Position numbers and translations under genes: made by a program. The notes under the pieces are model-generated. The model saw nothing but the letters and a program-made list of their open reading frames with translations, was not told the DNA's origin and did not search any database. From NCBI GenBank assembly GCA_959020715.1, contig CAUESV010000004.1:124001-188000 (forward strand): a stretch of DNA of 64,000 bases, written 5' to 3'. Positions 23,811 through 31,225 of the stretch are shown piece after piece. The stretch's first letter is position 1; the number at the start of each line of letters is the position of its first letter. The DNA is from an uncultured Collinsella sp. Lineage in GTDB: Bacteria; Actinomycetota; Coriobacteriia; Coriobacteriales; Coriobacteriaceae.

Positions 23811-24539
23811 ATGAAGATCATTAAAGCTAAAGACTACGAGGATATGAGCCGCAAGGCCGCCAATATCATCTCGGCGCAGGTTATCCTCAAGCCCGACTGT
23901 GTGCTGGGCCTTGCCACCGGCTCCACCCCGATCGGTGCCTACAAGCAGCTCGCTGCTTGGTACGAGAAGGGCGACGTCGACTTTGCCGAGGTCAGCACCT
24001 ACAACCTGGACGAGTATCGCGGCCTTTCGCACGACGATCCCCAGAGCTATCACTACTTTATGCGTGAGAACTTCTTCGATCACATCAACATCGACCTGAA
24101 CAACACGCATGTGCCCGACGGTTCCAACCCCGACGCCGCCGCTGCCTGCTCTGAGTACGACAAGATCGTCGCCGCCGCCGGTTACCCGGATCTGCAGCTG
24201 CTCGGCATTGGCAACAACGGCCACATCGGTTTCAACGAGCCCGATGACCACTTCTCCAAGGGCACGCACTGCGTCGACCTCACCGAGAGCACCATTCAGG
24301 CCAACAGCCGCCTGTTCGACAGCATCGACGATGTTCCCCGTCAGGCCTACACCATGGGTACCCAGACCATCATGTATGCCCGCATGATCCTAGTCGTCGC
24401 CAACGGCGAGGCCAAGGCTCAGGCCGTGCATGACATGTGCTATGGTCCGGTTACGCCCGCGTGCCCGGCTTCGATCCTGCAGCTGCACACCAACTGCGTT
24501 GTCGTTGCCGACGAGGCCGCCCTTTCGCTCTGCGAGTAG
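23811..24539 (+). CDS. nagB: Glucosamine-6-phosphate deaminase
   Basis: 242 aa from the ATG at 23811 (MKIIKAKDYEDMSRKAANII), RBS AAAGGA. GLATGSTPIGAYKQL, YNLDEYRGL and LGIGNNGHIGFNEP are the family signatures, with the catalytic Asp and His in LDEY and NGHIGFNEP. It turns glucosamine-6-P into fructose-6-P and ammonia, feeding amino sugars into glycolysis. Confidence 0.97.
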   Translation: MKIIKAKDYEDMSRKAANIISAQVILKPDCVLGLATGSTPIGAYKQLAAWYEKGDVDFAEVSTYNLDEYRGLSHDDPQSYHYFMRENFFDHINIDLNNTHVPDGSNPDAAAACSEYDKIVAAAGYPDLQLLGIGNNGHIGFNEPDDHFSKGTHCVDLTESTIQANSRLFDSIDDVPRQAYTMGTQTIMYARMILVVANGEAKAQAVHDMCYGPVTPACPASILQLHTNCVVVADEAALSLCE

Positions 24540-24571
24540 CGCGAATCCTGCATCTCGACATAGCCTTGCCT

Positions 24572-24601
24572 AAGGCCTCCGCTTTGCGGGGGCCTTTTTG
24601 T
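24572..24601 (+). terminator. Terminator of nagB
   Basis: AAGGCCTCCGC and GCGGGGGCCTT pair imperfectly around TTT and are followed by TTTTG. Confidence 0.8.
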
Positions 24602-24987
24602 TATCCCTCTCCGCCCGCTTGACCAAAATCTTGCCGCAAGCTTGACGAATGCCGGATGCCCAACAGCTTGATTCACTCCATACCAGATTCTATGCAAAAA
24701 TGCCACTAAAAGGTCGTAGACGGTAGCGGGTGCTAGGCGAGTTGAATGACATAGCTGAACCTTGTTCATTTGCGTTACACTGCCGCTTAGATGGGACAAG
24801 CTGACAAGCTCATTTACCTGCTTAAAGACCGATTAGTCGGGGGATTAATAACAATCGGCCCTCGCTGTACAAAAACTTGCCGCTTGCGTACCAAAAGACA
24901 ACCTAGAACACAAGGTCGCTCTATTCATAGCGCGGCTTGTATGGTCTTGCGGTTACAGTGTCCATACGGTCGAGTTGAGGAGCGGGC
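24602..24987. other. Non-coding region upstream of the STAND regulator
   Basis: About 385 bases without a convincing gene. It is more AT-rich than the flanks and probably holds the promoter of the regulator at 24988. A small hairpin CCGATTAGTCGG/CAATCGG is seen near 24829-24860. A minus-strand frame at 24440-24799 has no RBS and no protein-like pattern. Confidence 0.5.
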
Positions 24988-27987
24988 ATGGTAAACGATT
25001 TGGGCAGTATGGACGACCTCGAGCTGATGCCGCTGGGCGGTGGCTATATGGTGCGACGCGAACGCTTGATGAATGAGCTTCTCGCCAAGGGCCGAAAGGC
25101 CGGCATCGTGGTTCTTTATGCGCCCGACGGGTTTGGGAAGACCTCGGTGCTGCTGCAGTACACCCATGAGGTTAAATGCGACCCGACGCGAGGCCCCGTG
25201 CGGATTATCGAGGCCGATCGCGCCACTGGGCGCGAGGTGTTTATGCAGCTCGAGGTGGTTACCGAAGAACTCAAAGACAAACCGCACTCCCTTATCGCGA
25301 TTGATAATGTGCCAAACCTCGATCAGCACGATACCGAAGACCTCATCGACAGGATTCGCGGCCTGCGCGCTATGGGGGTGGGGGTCTTTATCTCCTGCCG
25401 TCCTTCAAATCGTCAACTGATTCATGGGCTGGGCGATTCGGTTAAGATCAATGCGCAGATGCTCAAGGTACATGCCTATGAGTATTCGGCGTGGGCATCG
25501 GCGTTTTCGATCAGCACATCGCTCGACTTTTATCAGCTTACGCAGGGCGTGCCCGAGCTCGTTTCGGCATTGCAGACGGGTCTGTATGGCCAAGGCGACG
25601 TAGCCGGTCTGCTCGAAAACGAGATTGTCAACGTATATGGCGCGGCACTTGTCGATCTGGCTTCGCTCGACAATAATGCACTGTTTTGCGTGGCATGTTT
25701 CATGATTTTGATGGGCGAGGGCAATATCGCAGAACTCGAGGCTTGTGGGGTGAGGCTGTCGATGGTCGACCAGTCCTACTTTGTACGCGACTACCCGATC
25801 TTTGGCTTGGATCCCGCCGAGCGGAGTTTTACGTGTCTGGGCACGGAGGATAACGGACGCTTGCGTTTGCGTAAGTTGGTGGCCGAGGTTCGCCCCGAAC
25901 TTGTTCCGAGGGCGGCCCGGATTTTGCTTAAGGCGGGTAGATGCGATGCGGCGATGGGCCTGGCGGACGCCTTTTTGGACCGTGAAGCGGTCCTTGAACT
26001 TGCTGGGCAGTATGGGGTCGATCTGGCTCTGACGGGGCACGGGGCCGATATCTGCCGAGCAGCGCTGGGCACGATCGATGCCGACGATCCGGCTCCAGAG
26101 CCAACGCCTGCCGAGGCGCTTGGCGTATATCTGGCAGCGGTCAGCGTGTCCAATACAAAGCTCGCTCGCTATATGGCATCGGTTATCGAGCGCGGGGGCG
26201 AACGGGCGGCCTGCGAAATAGACCCTGTTTCATGGAGGGTGGCCCAGACACTGACGGCTGTTTGCTATGGGGACAACGGGCTTGGGCTTCCTACGAACCT
26301 GGCCGTGCCAGAAATCGAGACATCCCATACCGCACTCGATATGTTGTCTGCGCATATCGAGGTCAAGCGCTGCCTGACCGAGCGGGGAGATGACGGCGGC
26401 GTTCTACAGCAACTCAAAACGAGCAAGGCCTACGACTGCGAGCTCGACATCGCAGGGATTGTTATACGGGCCGATAGTATGCTGGTGGAGCTCTTTGACG
26501 GGTCGTTTGCGGGAACCGACGAGCGTGACGACGAGATGACGGTGGTGCGGGAGGCACTCGACGTGCGTGGGCCTAAGGCGATGGCTATCTGGGTGCGCAT
26601 GGTGTTGGCGGCACGGCGGCTCCTTTCCGGCTTGCCGGTAACCGACGACGCGGCGTTCAACGAGCTCGATCGTTTTGCCGTGCGCATGCGCGACAACCAG
26701 ATTCAGCTGTTTGGCCTGTTGCTAGAAGGCTGGCAGTCGCTGGCAGAGGGACGGCCGGTTAATGCAAAGTTCCGTGCGGTCCAAGTGCTCAAACTTGCCG
26801 AGGAGTCGATTGCGTACATGCGCGATAACGCATTGCTGCTGGAGCGCGCGGCATATCTGCGTAACACCTCGATGGTTTCGGTACGCGAGGAAGCGGAGTT
26901 GCTCGATATAAGCCAGACGCAGGTTGGTGGCGCAGAAGCCTGGATGGTGGCGCTGCATTTGGCCTGTGCGGGCCGAGACAGCGACCTTGCGGCCTGGATG
27001 TCCATGAATCGCGCGGGGATTCTAGAGCCATCGTATCGGCTCTTTGCGCGCCTTGCCATGCATTGTCTGGGCGAGCCGGCGACCAGGATTCGCAAGAAGC
27101 TTCCCGTGCGCGAGCTGTCGCGGTACTCGCTGCGCGACGATTTGGAAGGGGAAGGCGAACGCCTGTTCCAGGCCGGTGAGGTTGAAGCCGTTGATACCAT
27201 CGACCATATCGAGATTCGCATGTTTGGGGCGTTTCGCGCCGAGCGCGACGGGTTTCCCATCACGGACAAAATGTGGCGCCGCAAGAAGGCGGCGACACTT
27301 GCCGAGCGGCTTGCGCTGGGCATGGATGCGCTTGTCGATCGTGAGACGCTGGCCATGGAGCTGTGGCCCCATGCCGAGTTCAATAGCGCCCGCAACAACC
27401 TGTACTCGACGATATCGCGCTTGCGGTCGGCTTTGGGACCGACGCCGGATGGCAAGTCGTGCGTGCTCATCCAAAATGAATGCATCGGACTCAACGGCGA
27501 CTACGTCAAGACCGATGTACGGCTGTTTGACCAGATAAGCCGCGAGGTTTTGGGAAATCGCACGGGTGCGCGCGGGCCCCATTTAGTTGAGCTGTGCCTT
27601 AAGATTGAGCAGCTTTATGCCGGACCGCTGTATGTTCCCAATGGCTGTAACCCCACCTACTTTTTGCGTATGCGACGCATTATGCAGTCAAAGTACATCG
27701 ATTGCATGATTAAGGGAGCAAATGCCGCCCTAGAAGAAAACGACCTGCAGTCGGCGATTTGGCTGGCGGAGTCGGGGCTTCGGCAGGAAACAGCGCGTGA
27801 GGATATGGTGCGCTGCGCCATGCGCGTCTACAGTGCGGCGGGGCGGCGGCGCGATATCGTCGAGCTGTACAGCGGGCATATGCACCATCTAAGGGAGCAG
27901 GTCAATGGCGTGCCCGAGCCCGAGACGCGGCGTCTATACGAGCGCTTGGTGGAGGGGCGGCTCAACCGCGTGCTGGTCGAGCGATAA
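24988..27987 (+). CDS. STAND-type ATPase transcriptional regulator with BTAD domain
   Basis: 999 aa, ATG with GAGGAGCGGGC upstream. The N-terminal NTPase has Walker A APDGFGKTS (45-53) and a Walker B-like SLIAIDNVPN. A long helical middle follows. Near residue 750 an OmpR-like winged helix begins (IEIRMFGAFRAERDGFPITD; MWRRKKAATLAERLAL) and is followed by a BTAD helical domain (LVELCLKIEQLYAGPLYV; GLRQETAREDMVRCAMRVYS). This is an AfsR/MalT-like regulator, unusual in having the DNA-binding domain near the C-terminus. The signal and targets are not visible; no target-like gene is directly adjacent. Confidence 0.85.
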   Translation: MVNDLGSMDDLELMPLGGGYMVRRERLMNELLAKGRKAGIVVLYAPDGFGKTSVLLQYTHEVKCDPTRGPVRIIEADRATGREVFMQLEVVTEELKDKPHSLIAIDNVPNLDQHDTEDLIDRIRGLRAMGVGVFISCRPSNRQLIHGLGDSVKINAQMLKVHAYEYSAWASAFSISTSLDFYQLTQGVPELVSALQTGLYGQGDVAGLLENEIVNVYGAALVDLASLDNNALFCVACFMILMGEGNIAELEACGVRLSMVDQSYFVRDYPIFGLDPAERSFTCLGTEDNGRLRLRKLVAEVRPELVPRAARILLKAGRCDAAMGLADAFLDREAVLELAGQYGVDLALTGHGADICRAALGTIDADDPAPEPTPAEALGVYLAAVSVSNTKLARYMASVIERGGERAACEIDPVSWRVAQTLTAVCYGDNGLGLPTNLAVPEIETSHTALDMLSAHIEVKRCLTERGDDGGVLQQLKTSKAYDCELDIAGIVIRADSMLVELFDGSFAGTDERDDEMTVVREALDVRGPKAMAIWVRMVLAARRLLSGLPVTDDAAFNELDRFAVRMRDNQIQLFGLLLEGWQSLAEGRPVNAKFRAVQVLKLAEESIAYMRDNALLLERAAYLRNTSMVSVREEAELLDISQTQVGGAEAWMVALHLACAGRDSDLAAWMSMNRAGILEPSYRLFARLAMHCLGEPATRIRKKLPVRELSRYSLRDDLEGEGERLFQAGEVEAVDTIDHIEIRMFGAFRAERDGFPITDKMWRRKKAATLAERLALGMDALVDRETLAMELWPHAEFNSARNNLYSTISRLRSALGPTPDGKSCVLIQNECIGLNGDYVKTDVRLFDQISREVLGNRTGARGPHLVELCLKIEQLYAGPLYVPNGCNPTYFLRMRRIMQSKYIDCMIKGANAALEENDLQSAIWLAESGLRQETAREDMVRCAMRVYSAAGRRRDIVELYSGHMHHLREQVNGVPEPETRRLYERLVEGRLNRVLVER

Positions 27988-28019
27988 AAAACGGGCGCCC
28001 GAAGTACTTGGGCACCCGT
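27985..28019 (-). terminator. Terminator between the STAND regulator and yhbY
   Basis: ACGGGCGCCC and GGGCACCCGT pair with one mismatch around GAAGTACTT. On minus it is followed by TTTTTTAT, so it mainly ends the yhbY transcript; it may work in both directions. Confidence 0.85.
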
Positions 28020-28056
28020 AAGCTTGCTATGTGTTGGCTCGCCGGATCATTGGCTC

Positions 28057-28356
28057 TTAGACGAGCTTGATCTTCTCGATATCCTTGCGCGAGGACTCGC
28101 GATACAGCGAGAACTTGCGGCCGATGACCTGGACGACCTCGGCGTGGCAGCGCTCGGCGAGCTCTTCGGCGGCTTCGCGGGCGGAAAGACTGGAGCCATC
28201 GAGCACGGAGCACTTAACGAGTTCGTGCTTCTCCAGGTAGGCGACCGTCTGCTCGACGGTGCCCTCGTTGACATCGGACTTACCGATGATGATGGCGGGG
28301 TTGAGATGATGGGCCATGCTGCGAAGTTGCTTGACCTGGGCTCCTGTCAGTGCCAT
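28057..28356 (-). CDS. yhbY: YhbY-family ribosome-associated RNA-binding protein
   Basis: 99 aa. LTGAQVKQLRSMAHHLNPAI and IIGKSDVNEGTVEQTVAYLE are the CRS1-YhbY domain, with the GxxG-like loop in VIGRKFSLYR. It binds pre-50S particles. Its transcript runs toward the convergent STAND regulator. Confidence 0.95.
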   Translation of the reverse strand: MALTGAQVKQLRSMAHHLNPAIIIGKSDVNEGTVEQTVAYLEKHELVKCSVLDGSSLSAREAAEELAERCHAEVVQVIGRKFSLYRESSRKDIEKIKLV

Positions 28357-28537
28357 GGGTTCTCGCTTTCTATGTATGGGGCGCCCCGCGACGGGGCCTT
28401 AATCTACGTGAGCTGTCCCACGATAGCGCAGGAACGGCGCAGTGTGGAGCGCGTTTGCCCAGTTCAAAAAGAATGCGGATGCCAAAGTGGTGGACGGCGC
28501 GGGCTGCAAGCGGGTAAGCGGCGCGGGTGCAATTGGG

Positions 28538-29425
28538 CTACAGGCGGCTCGCAGAAACTGGCGCCCAGGCAATAAAGGCCCAGCGGACCTTACGGATATG
28601 GTCGAGCATATAGCGCCCCTGCGGCACGCCCTTGGACCCCGGCTCGCCGGCATGGGGATTCTCGATCATGTGCTGGGCGATGTAGTCGCGCAGACGGTCG
28701 ATTTTATCCTCATTGCCATGTTCGAGCATACGGGAGAAGTCCGTCACGCCTGCCTCGAGGCTATCGAAGGTATCGCAACGAGGCGATTCAAAGTACGTAA
28801 CCTGCGGCAGGGCACCCATCTGAATGAGAATGTTGAAGGCATACACAAAGCCATTACTGCAGGTAACCGAGGCGCCAATGGCGTTCATCACGTGCAGGTC
28901 ATAGCGCGGGCTGGAGTTGGCGACCATCGTGACGGCACAACGCCGACGAGCCGTGCGGTCGAGCTTGGCAAGCGCACCTTTTAGATTGGTCGTCGTAACC
29001 GACCGACTGGCAAAGGCAACATCTACCGCTTTTGTGACGGGTCCAACCAAATCCCAATCATCATCCCAAGCAAGCTCAAGCGGCGTAATAAGATCCTCGA
29101 GTCCATAGTACTCAATACCAGCATCAAGCGTGCCCAGCATGGCGGGGGAGAAATCAGCCGCAATCACAGGATGCCCAGCCTGAGCAAGCGGAATAGCAAT
29201 CGACCCAGCCCCGCACCCCATATCGAGCACGGATTCACCAGGCTTTAACGCCAACAGCTTCATAAAGTCCCGAGCATAAGGGGCAGTCTCAAGAGGTCGA
29301 AAATGTCGAGCTCGCTTATCCCATTCAAAAGAATCATCAGCCCGATGCCGAGCGGCCTGCAGACGCATCCATTCGCCATTCCAATCCGCAGCAAGCAGCT
29401 CAGAACGAATCTCCCCATCAACCAC
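28538..29425 (-). CDS. Class I SAM-dependent methyltransferase
   Basis: 295 aa. The GTG at 29423-29425 was chosen because TAGGAGGTTGGCCC precedes it; the frame is open to an upstream ATG that would add a hydrophobic stretch made of the RBS region. Motif I is VLDMGCGAGSIAIPLA, motif II IAADFSPAMLG. The N-terminus (SFEWDKRARHF) and the C-terminus (ARRRCAVTMVANSSPRYD onwards) do not identify the substrate. Stand-alone gene after the large inverted repeat at 29593. Confidence 0.85.
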   Translation of the reverse strand: MVDGEIRSELLAADWNGEWMRLQAARHRADDSFEWDKRARHFRPLETAPYARDFMKLLALKPGESVLDMGCGAGSIAIPLAQAGHPVIAADFSPAMLGTLDAGIEYYGLEDLITPLELAWDDDWDLVGPVTKAVDVAFASRSVTTTNLKGALAKLDRTARRRCAVTMVANSSPRYDLHVMNAIGASVTCSNGFVYAFNILIQMGALPQVTYFESPRCDTFDSLEAGVTDFSRMLEHGNEDKIDRLRDYIAQHMIENPHAGEPGSKGVPQGRYMLDHIRKVRWAFIAWAPVSASRL

Positions 29426-29592
29426 GGGCCAACCTCCTAGCAACAAAAAAGCGACTCCTCCCAAAAGAAGAGCCGCAACCAGCATATATCAGAAAAAGAA
29501 CCGCTCCAACGCCAAACCGCCACACCAACCAAGGCGGGCAGAAGCGAAGCGACTGCCACTGAGCCAGAACCCAGCCAAGGTTGAGATGTGCG

Positions 29593-29734
29593 GGAGCCCC
29601 GCCGCCGGGCGGCAGACATATAAGGTCGATCGCGAGTTCCGCACGAGCCGGAGAGCACTTAATGTGCTCTCCGTGCGAGTCAGGACTGTCCGAGCAGGCG
29701 ACCTTATATGTCTGCCGCCCGGCGGCGGGGCTCC
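29593..29734. repeat. 142-bp element with perfect 36-bp inverted repeats
   Basis: The arms 29593-29628 and 29699-29734 are exact reverse complements, beginning GGAGCCCCGCCGCCGGG. The 70-base centre contains a second hairpin GGAGAGCAC/GTGCTCTCC around TTAAT. It lies between the DUF711 gene stop and the methyltransferase. It may be a very stable terminator or a miniature mobile element; no flanking target duplication is obvious. Confidence 0.9.
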
Positions 29735-29752
29735 TCGCCTCGTATCCCTAGG

Positions 29753-31117
29753 CTAGTTCTTCAGCGAGTTCAGCGGCGCCGGGAAGCGTCCACCACGGTG
29801 GGCAAGCACGGTGCCGGCGTTGGGGTTCACCGGCATGATAGGCGCACGGCCGAACAGACCGCCGTATTCGACGCAGTCGCCCACGCCCTTGCCGATGGCA
29901 GGAATCACGCGGACGGCCGTGGTCTTGTTGTTGATGACGCCGATGGCCATCTCGTCGGCGATGATGCCGGCGATGGTCTCGACCGGGGTGTCACCGGGGA
30001 TGGCGATCATGTCCAGGCCAACGGAGCACACGCAGGTCATGGCCTCGAGCTTCTCGAGCGAAAGCGCGCCGGCCTCGACGGCGGCGATCATGCCGGCGTC
30101 CTCGGACACGGGGATAAAGGCGCCCGAGAGGCCGCCCACGCTGGAGCTGGCCATGACGCCGCCCTTCTTGACGGCATCGTTGAGCATGGCGAGCGCGCAG
30201 GTCGTACCCGGGCCACCGCAGGTGCCAACACCGATGATCTCGAGGATGCGGGCAACGGAGTCGCCGATGGCAGGCGTGGGAGCCAGCGACAGGTCGACAA
30301 TGCCCTTCTCGACACCCAGACGATGGGCGGCCTCGCGGCTCATGAGCTCGCCGGCGCGGGTGATCTTAAAGGCGGTCTGCTTAATCTTCTCGGCGACTTC
30401 CATCATCGATGCGGAATCGGGCAGCGTCTCCAGGGCTGCGGCCATAACGCCGGGGCCCGAGACGCCTACGTTGATGACGGCGTCGGCCTCGCCACCGCCG
30501 TGGACGGCGCCTGCCATAAACGGGGAGTCCTCGACCATGTTGGCAAAGCAGACAAACTTGGAAGCGCCGACGGAATCCTGGTCGGCCGTGAGTTTAGCGG
30601 CATCGATGATGGTCTGGGCGGCCATGAGCACGGCGTCCATGTTGATACCGGCGCGCAGGCTGGCGACGTTGACGCTGGAGCAGACGCGGCTCGTGGTGGC
30701 GAGCGCCTGGGGGATGGACTGGATGACGCGGCGGTCGGCGTCGCCGATGCCCTTCTGGACGAGTGCGGAGAAGCCGCCCAGGTAATCGATGCCGAGCGTC
30801 TCGGCCGCGCGGTCGAGGGCGTGCGCGATGGGGGTGAGGTCCTCATCCTTGCAGCACGCGGCGATCTGTGCCACCGGGGTGACGGAAACGCGCTTGTTGA
30901 CGATGGGGATACCGTACTCGCGCTCGAGGTTCTCGGCGGTCTCGACCAGATGCTCAGCCGTGTGCGTCACGTGGTCGTAGATCTTCGTGCACATGCGGTC
31001 GAGGTTCTCGTCACCGCAACCCATGAGCGAAACACCCATGGTGATGGTCCTGATGTCGAGGTTCTGCTCCTCAACCATGCCGCGGGTTTCCGCGATTTCT
31101 GCGGGCGTGATCGCCAT
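29753..31117 (-). CDS. DUF711/UPF0210 family protein
   Basis: 454 aa from the ATG at 31115-31117 (MAITPAEIAETRGMVEEQNL) with AGGAGCGC before it. The family signature is seen in GVSLMGCGDENLDRMCTKIY and NVGVSGPGVMAAAL, and GTCGGPGTTCALAM with conserved Cys. These are pyruvate-formate-lyase-like fold proteins of unknown function, often encoded after a small ACT-domain gene; no such partner is seen here. Two Met codons upstream in frame lack an RBS. Confidence 0.9.
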   Translation of the reverse strand: MAITPAEIAETRGMVEEQNLDIRTITMGVSLMGCGDENLDRMCTKIYDHVTHTAEHLVETAENLEREYGIPIVNKRVSVTPVAQIAACCKDEDLTPIAHALDRAAETLGIDYLGGFSALVQKGIGDADRRVIQSIPQALATTSRVCSSVNVASLRAGINMDAVLMAAQTIIDAAKLTADQDSVGASKFVCFANMVEDSPFMAGAVHGGGEADAVINVGVSGPGVMAAALETLPDSASMMEVAEKIKQTAFKITRAGELMSREAAHRLGVEKGIVDLSLAPTPAIGDSVARILEIIGVGTCGGPGTTCALAMLNDAVKKGGVMASSSVGGLSGAFIPVSEDAGMIAAVEAGALSLEKLEAMTCVCSVGLDMIAIPGDTPVETIAGIIADEMAIGVINNKTTAVRVIPAIGKGVGDCVEYGGLFGRAPIMPVNPNAGTVLAHRGGRFPAPLNSLKN

Positions 31118-31162
31118 CCTTGCGCTCCTATCTGCCAAAACGAGCATAGTCTTATCTATTCT

Positions 31163-31200
31163 AACGTGCCGTACGTGCCAAGTGGCGCGTGCGGCACGTT
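31163..31200 (-). terminator. Possible metH terminator hairpin
   Basis: AACGTGCCG and CGGCACGTT form a perfect 9-bp outer stem, with a weaker inner stem, between the metH stop and the DUF711 start. There is no clear T-run on minus, so it may only stabilise the RNA end. Confidence 0.45.
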
Positions 31201-31225
31201 TTGGTGCTCGGTTGTTTCCGTTGTG

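Noticed and set aside
24440..24799. 119-codon minus frame after nagB
   Set aside because: It overlaps the nagB end and its terminator, lacks an RBS and shows no protein-like pattern.
29593..29734. Inverted repeat as a retron or group II intron RNA
   Set aside because: No reverse transcriptase gene is near and the element is only 142 bases.
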